Assembly (NCBI RefSeq): GCF_001625215.2
Contig: NC_030385.2
Coordinates: 365,135 to 429,134, forward strand
Direction of reading: 5' to 3'
DNA from: Daucus carota subsp. sativus
Taxonomy: Eukaryota > Streptophyta > Magnoliopsida > Apiales > Apiaceae
Length of the DNA: 64,000 nt
This document shows positions 21,483 to 31,243 of the stretch, piece after piece; position 1 is the first letter of the stretch; the number at the start of each line of letters is the position of its first letter. The translations under genes were made by a program, and so were the position numbers. Below the pieces are notes generated by a model, which searched no databases, had not been told where the DNA came from, and saw nothing but the letters and a program-made list of their open reading frames with translations.

Positions 21483-22093
21483 GGAAAATTAGATTTTTTC
21501 GCCATCCAACTTTTTTTTTTTTTGAGAATGCGCCATCCAACTTATTATGTATTTAGAAACTTACCTATAAATTATAATTTTTTTTGTCACTAATCTTAAG
21601 TTCAGATTTTTTTTGTCCCTAACATTAAGTTTTGATTATTAACATTATGTTATTTTTTTTGGTATTATTAAAATATAGTGGCAGTCTGCAATTTATGGTG
21701 ACATGATATATTTCTATGTAGTATACTCTGTATGTTTCTAGGTAGTTTACCTTGAGGACGAGAGTTTGACACGCATTTTAAGACTACTAAAAGATTTAGT
21801 TTCATAAATTATTTTAATTTTTTTCAGAATAAAAATTATGATTGTCTATTGTCTATATTATATAAAAAAAATTAAAGAGATAGACACGTATCAGATCACC
21901 ATAATATTGCAGACTATCAGTATGTTTTAATAATGCTAAAAAGAATAACATCGTGTTAATAATCAAAATCTGAACATAACGTTAGTGACAAAAAAAAATC
22001 TGAACCTAATATTAGTGACAAAAATAAAATTATAGTTTAGTTATAAGTTTCTAAATACATACTAAGTTGGGTGACGAAAAAATCTATTTTCCC
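21483..22093. mobile_element. Mutator-type MITE 1, 611 bp, long inverted repeats
   Basis: Left and right arms of about 200 bp are inverted copies (both begin GGGAAAAT and continue through AGATTTTTTCG, CCAACTTA and TGTATTTAGAAACTTA). Long arms starting GGGAAAA and a 9-bp target duplication (TTCAAAAAT at 21474-21482, TTCAAAAAA at 22094-22102; 8 of 9) are diagnostic of Mutator-like elements. No transposase. The left arm has a small internal insertion that repeats CGCCATCCAACTT around a T13 run. Confidence 0.85.
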
Positions 22094-22178
22094 TTCAAAA
22101 AATTGCTTTGAAGAGAGAGGGTCATGTATTTTTGGATAAATTCTTTTTGCAAAAAGGGCATGTAAATTGAGACGGCTG

Positions 22179-22409
22179 GTTCCCTTTGTTTTTTTATTTG
22201 ACGCTTTGACTTTAAACACACACTTTTAAGAGTTTTGACCGGGTAGTTAAAATGTTATTTTCTAAATCTTTTTCCTGAATAAAAATATATAACCAAAAAT
22301 TTTATTCACGAAAAAAATCAATCAAAAACAATAAATTTTACTATCCGGTCAACCCACTTAAAAATGTGTGTCAAAAGTCAAAACGTCAAATAAAAAAACA
22401 GACGGAGTA
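22179..22409. mobile_element. Stowaway-like MITE, degenerate left end
   Basis: Two inverted arms of about 75 bp share GTTTTTTTATTTGACG, TTTGACTTT, ACACACA and GACCGG. The right end (other strand) starts TACTCCGTCTG, a variant of the Stowaway/Mariner terminus CTCCCTCCGT, with TA at the border. The left terminus has decayed to TTCCCTTTG. Confidence 0.65.
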
Positions 22410-22494
22410 ATATAGAGCTGAATTTTGAAGAATAGGACGACCTCAACAAATAAATGAATGTGTTTTAGTCTCAAATAAACCATGATTAGAATGG

Positions 22495-22849
22495 GAGTAA
22501 ACTTCAGAGTTGTAGCTAAAATTTACACCGATTTTCAAAATGTTGGCCAGAGTTCCAAATTTTCAGAATGGTGACTAAACTTTGGTACCGTTTTTTAAAA
22601 GTGTGGCTCCAGTTAAATATCACTTAACGACAGCCACACTTTTAAAAAGCGGAGCAAAGTTTGGCCATTTTTCTGAGAATTTGGAACTCAATTTCACCCC
22701 TTCGTCCGTTATTTCTGTTAGTGACATTTAACGGGAGCCACTCTTTTAAAAAGCGGGGCCAAAATTTGATCATCTTTCTCATAATGCGGAACTATGACAA
22801 TCTTTTTAAAAATCGGTGTAAATTTTGATCACAACTTTGAAGTTTACTC
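22495..22849. mobile_element. Mutator-type MITE 2, 355 bp, perfect 9-bp TSD
   Basis: The termini GAGTAAACTTC (left) and GAAGTTTACTC (right) are perfect inverted repeats, and homology of the arms continues for about 80 bp (AAATTTACACCGATTTT). The flanks carry an exact 9-bp duplication TTAGAATGG at 22486-22494 and 22850-22858. Inside are further inverted GCCACACTTTTAAAAAGCGG-type segments, giving a nested hairpin. No coding capacity. Confidence 0.9.
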
Positions 22850-22854
22850 TTAGA

Positions 22855-23012
22855 ATGGCAGCTTCACTGCGGCGCTTGAAGACGTCACGCTCCATCTGAG
22901 AATCGCAGTTTTTGGTGTCGAGATAACTCATCATCTGGATCTCAGACTCCATCATAAACATCTCTCGCAGACTCCCACCGCTAGAATCCACTTTCACTTT
23001 CTGAAATTTCAC
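22855..23012 (-). other. Short unrecognised coding-like fragment
   Basis: On the minus strand an open frame reads KFQKVKVDSSGGSLREMFMM, then ESEIQMMSYLDTKNCDSQME, then RDVFKRRSEAAI. It ends where MITE 2 is inserted. The GC content is higher than that of the surroundings, and the Met/Glu/Lys composition is protein-like. I do not recognise it; it may be the first exon or a remnant of a gene interrupted by the MITE. Confidence 0.25.
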
Positions 23013-24744
23013 ACGCTCGTCACCCTACTTCTTTTTTACTCCCTCTAGACTCTGGTCACCACAAATTATATCGTAAAAATTGATTTTTATTGTGATGGAG
23101 TTGTGGATGATTTTTTACAAATGCATTATGAGGTACAATTTTTTTAATATTAAATTTAGAGCAGATTTCATTAATACTTTTCAAAGAGATACAACAGGGA
23201 TAAACTCTCGGCTGATCATGCAACTATATTCAAAAAGAAATAAACGAGCTGAATAATTAGCCGTTTTATTTCCGGATTGCTTAACTAACCGAATACCAAT
23301 ATTATGAAAATTGAAAATGAAGATAATTGTTTCTTGTTCAAAGAATTAAGGAAAAACTGAGTTTAAAGACCATATGTTATAAACATAAGTATATATTTTA
23401 TGAGATGTGATCACATGCGATTCTCACGACCCTTCCAAACGCACCCCAATAATTATCTTCATGTGGGACAACAACTATAAACTTGTCAAAAGTAGTGTAT
23501 TCCTATTTTATCTGTGGGTTAAATAATGTTAAATATAGATATTTAACAAAATTTGACGAAAAGGATGCAGAATGTTGCATACAAAATATCGGTGAGTCGC
23601 GAAATACAATCAAAAACTTGCACACTAAAATATTTTTGGAACTATAAAAAAGTGAAATGCAATTAACTCTCTCTATATATATATCTTTCGCACTTTTTTC
23701 ACTTATTTTCTCACTCCAAAACATAATTAGGTTATTATAATGACAAAAAATATAAGATACTACTCCCTCCGTTTCTTTTTTCCTTTCCCGTTTAACATGT
23801 TGGGACTCTTCATAACATGATATAAATTACTAATTTACGTCTAATTTATAAGATTAAATATAGTTGTGAGTGATTTTATTAAATTCGTATTCACGAGTAT
23901 TTTAATGCAGTGAAGTTTTTGTATTCAATATTAGTACAAAATTAAAAATATTAACAAGTAAAAGTGTGTGTTGTCAAACGTGATAATGGTAAACATAAAA
24001 ACTAAAAAATAATACAAGACTAAGGTTAATTTTTAAGATGTCGAGTTTATTAGTTTTGCATGTAGTAACTAATTTGGGTGCAAATTTTATAACCGCGTGG
24101 CGTGCAACCCCAAGCAATATCAAAGTTGGAAAGCTAATATTCTAACATCACCACTTGCGATATTTAAAGAGAAAGGAGGAGTAATAAATATTTGAGAGTA
24201 TATTCAAGTTGGAAAGCAGGACCACGCCTGTGGAAGTAAGTACGACAAACAGCGGGTGAAAGAAGTTTCTGGAGAGTATTGAAAGTTAGCCCCCGAAAAT
24301 ATCTAATACACCAACTCATCTCAGCCATCCATTCTATCTCTCTTTCCTTGTGATTCTGTGAACATAGTCCTCCGACAATCCACGTCCTAGAAAATTAATT
24401 AAAAAGCGTGCTCTCGTATTATCACCGATTATTTAATTCCGATATTTTAATCCCGAATCATCCGCTTATTAATAATTTAATACGGTGTTCCAGTTCCAGT
24501 TGTGTGAAAATATTTATTTACATAAATACGAGAAAACAAGCCCTGTTTCTGGATTCTTCTTGGTTTGAGTTGGAGAGATTTACAGGGGAAAGAAAGCCTC
24601 GTTTCTTGCTTGTTATTATTCCCCTGTTTTCATTCTTCTCTTCTTTTTATCTTCTTAAATAGCAATTGTTTGCCACACAGTTTTGCTCTCTGTTTGTTGG
24701 TCTCTTCAAGGACCTTTCTCTCTGTTCTCGTCGTATTTAATTTA
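23013..24744. other. AT-rich promoter-side region of the J-domain gene
   Basis: No genes. It holds a Stowaway-like element (23763-24012) and the leader and promoter of the J-domain gene. A short TTTACTCCCTCTAGA near 23035 may be another decayed Stowaway end. Confidence 0.45.
23763..24012. mobile_element. Stowaway-like MITE with one clear end
   Basis: Starts TA then CTCCCTCCGTTTC, the canonical Stowaway terminus. The opposite end is degraded: read on the other strand it gives TTTTTATGTTTACCATTATC and ACGTTTGACA, which aligns loosely with the left arm. Length of about 250 bp fits the family. Confidence 0.5.
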
Positions 24745-24901
24745 ATGGCGGCCAATGAAAACAAGAGCCCGGATTTCTATGCTGTTCTGGGATTAACAAA
24801 AGATTGCTCTGATCTTCAGCTCAAGTCTGCTTACAAGAAGCTTGCACTGGTCTCTATCTTCTCTTCTCTTCAAATTCACATGTTTAATTGGACCATTGGT
24901 T

Positions 24902-24932
<31 letters not shown>

Positions 24933-27337
24933 GTTTTAAGTTTATAAAGCTAAGATCTTGTTAAGCCCTTGTCATTATTAAATGATAAAGATTAGTTCTT
25001 TACACTATTGACATGTATATAAAATTGTTTAATTGAATTTTGTAAGTTGGCATTTGCTGTGTAGAGATGGCATCCTGATCGCTGTGCAGCTCCCGGGAAT
25101 TCCAAGTACGTGGAAGAGGCTAAGAAGAAGTTTCAGTCCATTCAAGAGGCTTATTCTGGTCATCTTCTCTCATATCTCTTTCCATTTGTTTATGTTCATT
25201 ATATGGATATCACTTTCTGATTTTTAATCTTTTTTCGCAGTCCTTTCCGACAAGAACAAAAGATTTATGTATGACTTTGGAGTCTACGACAGTAATGATG
25301 ATGACGATAATGTGAGTTTTGATTATTTTCATATCTTTGATTTTGTTCCACTTGATTGCGCATCTGGATCTTTATCATTAGCTAGCTCAAGTTTGAATTT
25401 TGTTGTAAAGTGGAACCAAATTATTATATTGACACACATGACACATGAAAAAGGTTTTTGTTACTAGTGTGCATTGATTAATCAACAAATGTAAATCTGA
25501 TGCATTGCCGTTTGAGTGATTATTTTACGTCTGTTTAAAGTTGCCAGATTTGTTATTCAGCCGCGCGCATTCTACAAACTGCACCTTAGATTTGATATAA
25601 ATAAGCAAAATTTTGAATCTTGGCATGGTTTGAATTGATTCAAGTGAACTGGATGCAGGGTATGGGTGATTTTCTAAATGAAATGGCAACTATGATGAGC
25701 CAGAACCAGTCCAATGTAAGTCTCTGTCCTATGCTGGTATTAAAAGTTATAATAGTATCCACAAACTCAACGTTTTTCCATGTTAAACAAAAATGGTTTA
25801 GTCCTACACTATGCACAGCTTATCATGATGTTACCCAGCTATAAAATTTTAATCAGAGTTTTCGTAATAAGGTCAGTTATTTTGCAGTCGATGGTTTTTT
25901 TGGTAATGCGTAATTGCAACTTGGGCATGTGGCGGGTTTATTCTGATCTGAACAGTCAAACCCTAACGCACACCGTATAAATGATGAACTGTGCAGAATA
26001 TAGACATCTCAAATCCAAACTATTAATGCAATTGCACATTACTTTCGATGATTGAAAATACCTACTACTTGATTAGTCGCTCCCTTTTTTCTAGTCTCGG
26101 CTTTCAGTCTGCCCGAGGCGCAATTGCTATATTAGTAGACAGCAGTTGTGAAGTTGTTTATTGACGATGCAGAGTTTTCTTTACTTCAATAATTGGATTA
26201 CAAACCCTAAGACGCGAAAAGATCAATTTTGTATGACACAACAGTTAGCTAAACATAGGAAAACCATAGTAGTCGAGTGATTTGTATCACTATTCGAAAC
26301 ATTCAACATTATTGTACAACACTACAACTACCTTTAACGTTTCTTTTAGTTTCTTCTATCTCTTCTTTGGGTTTAGCTTATCTCTAATCTTGCGATACCT
26401 TGTGCTAATTTTAGTCCGCCATATGAAGAACTTATAGTTATAGTTGTTAATGTTATCCTTCACTGAAAAGGGGGATTGATGTTGAACTCACCTTGCAACC
26501 CCCAAAAACCACTATTTGGTAATATTACTTTCCGTTCTTCATATATCTTCTTGTCAGGTTTAATAATTCCAATTATACAGTTACAAGAATAAATGATGAA
26601 CCTTTGCATAATTTGGTCATATTAGCCGAGTCAACTTTTCTATCTTTTGGTCGTTCCTTTGTGCAAAAACCTGTTCCTTGGGCTCGTATTAAAAGTTATC
26701 TATGTGGATGCAAGTTCCATCCCGTATTATTATTAAGCAGAGTAATGTGTCCAAGACATAGTCTGGTTAAAATTGACATTATGTTAGTTTACGACAATAA
26801 TGCAATATTTCCTTTACTCATCGAGTTATATTTTCATGGTTGCACATTTGTCAGGAAAATGTGGTGGAAAGCTTTGAGGAACTGAAGACATTATTTGAGG
26901 ATATGTTTCAAGATGACTTGGCCAGTATCAATTCATCTTCCCAAAGTGGGGCAACAGCTTCATGTTCTTCCTCTTTGTTTGATACTTTTGGGAAGAACCC
27001 TAGCCTCCCCAACAAAAGAAACTTTGAGCAAAATTCAGTTAAGCCGGAGCCTGAAAATTCCTTTAACTTTGACACTCATTTTCAAGGTTTCAGCTTCGGG
27101 GTCAGTGCTATCTCCACCCTCATTCCCGAAACTTTTTCCCTAGCTCCACACATATGTCGTATTATTGTTTTCCCTTCTCTCACACTTTCATTATAAAGAC
27201 AGGTGGAACAAGAGGGAAGTCTTCGGGAAGGAGGATGTGCTCCAGGAGAGTTCAGAAGTAGGAGGAGCGGCAGGAAGCAAAAGGTCTCGTCCAGCCATGA
27301 CGTATCCTCTGGCAACAATGCCGGCATATCTGCTTGA
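24745..27337 (+). CDS. J-domain (DnaJ/HSP40 type C) protein
   Basis: Six exons (24745-24849, 25065-25158, 25241-25311, 25659-25715, 26855-27100, 27203-27337), all in frame, give 235 residues. The J domain is at the N-terminus (DFYAVLGLTKDCSD, AYKKLALRWHPDRC, FQSIQEAYSVLSD). The HPD motif that stimulates Hsp70 ATPase is intact and spans the exon 1/2 joint. No Gly/Phe or zinc-finger region follows. Instead there is GMGDFLNEMATMMSQ, an acidic ELKTLFEDMFQDDL stretch, a Ser/Phe-rich part and a basic tail (RSRRSGRKQKVSSS). It closely resembles Arabidopsis At3g14200, a soluble nuclear/cytosolic co-chaperone candidate. Intron 1 carries a T21 run at 24911-24931, and intron 4 is 1.1 kb. Confidence 0.92.
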
Positions 27338-27604
27338 TGGTGTCCAGTTTCTCTTTGGTTAATGTTTAGGCGAAGATGATTCAAATACTTTACATGCTCA
27401 ATTTTGTGCTAAACTTGTCGACTACAATGTTGAAGCCTCTGATCATTCTGTACTTCTAAATTTTCAGCTCCAATTAATGGTTCAGTTAAATTTTCAAGAA
27501 TTGGTATTTGAAGTTAAACTTCAGCAGCAGATAAAAACCCGATTTAATCATGCAGTAGTAATCTAAAGTCGACTAGTAACGTAGTTAATCATAAGACATT
27601 TGAC

Positions 27605-27857
27605 CAGTGTTGTAAAAAGTGGGAATCGGACTTAATCGGTGAAGTTACGGAACAAAGATTAATCTCGAAAAAGTGATTCGACTGATGGGATTTGGTGATT
27701 AATTGAATTGATCGGAGATTAATCGGATTAATCAGTGATTAATCGGAGATTTAATCAGTTCGACGAGTTACGGAACAAGGATTAATAGGTGACTAATCGT
27801 GATTAATCACTGACTTTTAGAACAAATCGTGATTAATCACTGATTTTTAGAACAGAT
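27605..27857. mobile_element. hAT-like MITE rich in GATTAATC palindromes
   Basis: The left end CAGTGTTGTAAAAA has an imperfect inverted partner at the right (TTTTTAGAACAGAT; 10 of 14). Flanks CATTTGAC (27597-27604) and CATTGGAC (27858-27865) match at 7 of 8, the length of a hAT target duplication. The interior is a run of TGATTAATCA/CGATTAATC palindromic motifs. No transposase. Confidence 0.55.
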
Positions 27858-27865
27858 CATTGGAC

Positions 27866-28996
27866 AAGCAATGGATAATGGGCCGGCTGGTTTTGTCTTG
27901 ACCTGTGCAACTATCCAAGTTGATTGAGGGAGGCTTTATGGCTACAGTTATGCAACTTGATTGCCAAAAGTTGATAACCATCTGGGTGTTGGCTGAATTA
28001 TTCCGGGGACCCACCAATCACAAGTTGATAACTGAGCTGTCGGAAAATATCAAGAACACCCAAGAAGACAATGGAACTACTACGATTAAGGATAAGTGAT
28101 CTACCTAAGAACTTTACATCATTAAGGATGAGGGATGGGTAAACAACAGCTAAGCGGGGCCTTCTCTTTTTGTTAGGGCCCGGACCTTGGATCTTCTTCT
28201 TCTTTGGCAAATTTAATAATTCCAGCTCTACCGCCAGATTTGGTGGAAGTAAAAAGTTTTGTTTGACAGCTCGTTAAGACAAAAACTGGTATAATGTATT
28301 TTCTTTTTGTTTTGCGAACTTGCAAATCATGAACGGGGTCCCTGTTCACAAAACTAGCAGGTGTGGAGGAAATGTTGTGTAGACTTGCATATTCAACAAC
28401 GTATTTGGCGAAGAAATTTGTGTTTTTTGTTAAATAACATGTACACTTTGTCGTGTCGGGTCATGTTCAAGACGGTGAGAGAACCCATAAAATTTTCTCT
28501 TATATCTGGTATTAGTCAGGGTTCTGCACCAGAACTTCACATGTAAAAAATGTCAATATCTATGTATTATATTTTAAAATTATTTTTGAACACACACAAC
28601 GATGAAAAAACATGGAAATAAAAAACATGTATTTGTATATAGATCCTAAAAATCTATTTAAATTTAGGATTCTGCAGCAGAACCTTAGTGATTCTATGGT
28701 TCCAATTTAAGGACTAGTTCTCTTTGTAGCGCGATCCTTGTCAGATGATATGACAAAGTGTATATTGAAATATGCAAAATACATTTTTTTTTTTAAATTT
28801 GAACTAGGAGATTTATATTCACGCACACGTCCTGTTATTATCATCATCATCATTAACGGTGTGAGTGATATATTTAAAAATTAAAAAAGAATGCATTTTC
28901 CCGTATGAGTATTTCGTCTTAGCTTCTGATCTTATAGTATTTCTCTCGTGATCTTACTTATTCTTGTGCAGTTAAATTAAGGTAATTTCTGCACGC
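27866..28996. other. Gene-free flank left of the Tat retrotransposon
   Basis: AT-rich sequence without supported genes. The last five bases (28992-28996, CACGC) are the target duplication of the LTR element, so this DNA was originally continuous with position 41524 onward. Confidence 0.5.
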
Positions 28997-29668
28997 TGAT
29001 AACGCCGATCTCCGATCCCGGTCCTTCCTCCGCCGTGACTGGTGGCTCCGTGGTGTAGCTGCTGGATGGGAGCCTACAAAACAACGCCGGCGGGGGGGTT
29101 TGGCCCCAAAGCGCCTCCGGCGTGAGAGTAAGCGTAGGTTTTGGAAGGGTAAAGATACGAGAAAGTGTTATCTATGTGTGGTGGGTGAAGGTGTATGTGT
29201 GGTGGTTGCTGGTGGCTGAGAGTGTTTGAGTATATGCTGAGTGTAAGTGTGTGTATGAATGAGTGTGTAGAGAGAGTTCAGTTAACCCCTAAACTCTTGA
29301 TCCTTGGTCTATTTATAGGCCAAGGATTAGGGTTTAAGGGTGAGTACCTGGATCCTGGTCCTACACGTGTAGGGGTTTGATCCCCAACACGTGTCCAGGT
29401 GTCAGCGTAGGAGTAGTATTTTGGAATGTTCCCTGGCTTGTCTCTATCGCCAGTAGTTGACCGTTGCATTTGTCTTTATTGTGTCAGTCCGTGCCTCGTG
29501 CAGCAAGTGTCGGCTGGTACAAGTTTGGACCCCGGTCGAGGGACATGTTTAGGAGGTACCCGGGTCCAATTCCTGTCCCGGGTGACGTAGGCCTGAGATG
29601 CCATACTCCCAGAGGATCATGGCTTTCAAGAGGGTCCGGGTGACGTAGACCCGGGTTATACCATATCA
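28997..29668 (-). repeat. 3' LTR of the Tat element (left copy)
   Basis: 672 bp, TG...CA, identical to 40847-41518. Being on the left of a minus-strand element it is the 3' LTR. It carries the minus-strand TATA box described separately. Confidence 0.96.
29309..29318 (-). promoter_or_regulatory. LTR TATA box (CTATAAATAG), 3' LTR copy
   Basis: On the minus strand CTATAAATAG lies inside a longer inverted repeat whose arms are CCTTGG and CCAAGG. The same box is at 41159-41168 in the 5' LTR, where it would drive transcription of gag-pol toward lower coordinates. Confidence 0.6.
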
Positions 29669-29688
29669 TTTGCCCCCCACTCCCTTAT
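29669..29688 (-). promoter_or_regulatory. Polypurine tract of the Tat element
   Basis: On the minus strand AAGGGAGTGGGGGGCAAA abuts the TG of the 3' LTR, the expected plus-strand primer for reverse transcription. Its position confirms that the element reads right to left. Confidence 0.85.
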
Positions 29689-29749
29689 ATAGATTCTCTA
29701 TGTGAGGGAGTAGAGTGGAGTTCTCGCTTTTGCTGTCTTTGGCCGGATG

Positions 29750-30070
29750 GACCCGGGCAAAGTTAGGTCACCGTGTTTGCCCTGTGCCTGGATGGCCCCG
29801 GGTGTAGGTGGGAGTCGGAGTTTGTCCCCCTACCCGAGCAGACTTGGGTAAGGGTAGAATTTTGTGGTTGCCCCCCTGCCCGGGTAGACCCGGGTAAGGG
29901 TAGAATTTTGTGGTTGCCCCCCTGCCCGGGTAGACCCGGGTAAGGGTAGAAGTATCGCTGAAGTTTTCCCCGTTTAGGTCCGGTCAGGGGACTGCCCTCT
30001 CCCTTGGATCCGGGTAGTGGTCGCAGCCTTTCGTCCGGGGTTGCTTGCCGGGTGGATCCGGGTGACTAAG
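29750..30070. repeat. GC-rich tandem repeats with CCCGGGT motifs
   Basis: A unit of about 57 bp (containing GGTAAGGGTAGAATTTTGTG and TTGCCCCCCTGCCCGGGTAG) is repeated two and a half times at 29836-29952, followed by further CCGGGT-rich sequence. It lies between the polypurine tract and the TATA box of the antisense gene, that is, in its upstream promoter region. Confidence 0.8.
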
Positions 30071-30260
30071 ATGGGGTCCGGGTCCGCCGGAGATAGATCG
30101 ACAATTTTCTCAAGGGAATTCCGGGGGGTTTTTGCGCACAGCTGTTTCTTTTATTTTGAAACTTGAACAGGCGCGCCTTTTGAGGAGGGGTAATAATGAA
30201 ACGGCTGTAATTATTGCCGTGCGACCAATGGAAAACAGCCACGTGGCCTAGCCGTGAGGC

Positions 30261-30268
30261 TATAAATA
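30261..30268 (+). promoter_or_regulatory. TATA box of the antisense gene
   Basis: TATAAATA in GGCTATAAATATAACC on the plus strand. A start of transcription about 30 bp downstream would give a leader exon ending at a donor (CCG/GTAAGT) at 30430/30431, and the next acceptor (TTTCATTTAG) at 31239 lies four bases before the start codon. This is a normal plant promoter plus leader-intron arrangement inside a retrotransposon and opposite to it. Confidence 0.65.
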
Positions 30269-31243
30269 TAACCCCCATTACTTCTTCATTTTTTTACTTT
30301 CAGTTTCTATTTGTTTTCTCTGTTGCTTCTTCGAAAACTACTTCGCCGTTTCTATTTGCCGGTCGCTGGGGTTCGTCAAGTTTCGAGCTTCGCCGTTTGC
30401 TTTGCTTTCCCGTTTCCGCTGCTAATTCCGGTAAGTCTATTTTCTTTTTTCTTTGCCCTTTTCCTTCCATTATGCCGCTGTTGTTTGTACGAATCTTTTT
30501 TAACATGCTTGCTTTTGATTGCCTTCTCCATAGTTGTTTTGCTGTTGCTTGTTTGTGTTTTGTGTTTGTATGTGTTTGTTGGGGTTTTGTGAGTTTGATT
30601 CGAAATGGGTAGGCGTTTGTGTTTAGTCTGGGGTTTTGTATTTCGGAAATCTGGGTTTTGGTTTTGAATGTTCTTGGATTTCTTGAGTGTAACTGTATGT
30701 ATATGTGTATAGTGAGTGTATAACGGCTGGGGGTTTGAGTTTTGATTCTTGATTTCGTTTTGAAATTTCTGTGAAAATGTTTGTGGCGTTTGGGATTCTT
30801 CGGTGATTTGAACTGGACCCGGGTTATATAGTTGTACCCGGGTTGGGTAGATTTAGGACATGGCTGTTTTAGATGTTTGTGAGTCGCGAGCGTATTTGCC
30901 CGGGTATGTACTTTAGGTCCGGGTAGGGGTTTTGGGCTGCTTTGTTTTCGTACTTAGGAGAATTTGTTGTCCTGTAACTTGTATGTATAGACCCCGGTTC
31001 CTTCTTAGTACATAGTACTCTTCTCCCCATGGAAACCTGGGGAAAGGAGGGGACCCGGGTAGGATCGGGTGAGCTGCTTTAGTTTTTTGTTAGCTTGGAT
31101 CCAGGTAGTGTTGTTTGTGCCTGATCGTTTCTCTTTTCTTGATGCTCTTCCACATAGAATTAGGATGGGATCCGGACCCAAATAAAATCTGTAACCATGT
31201 GTGAATTCTAAAACTGATCCGGGTTGCTTTTTCATTTAGGTTT

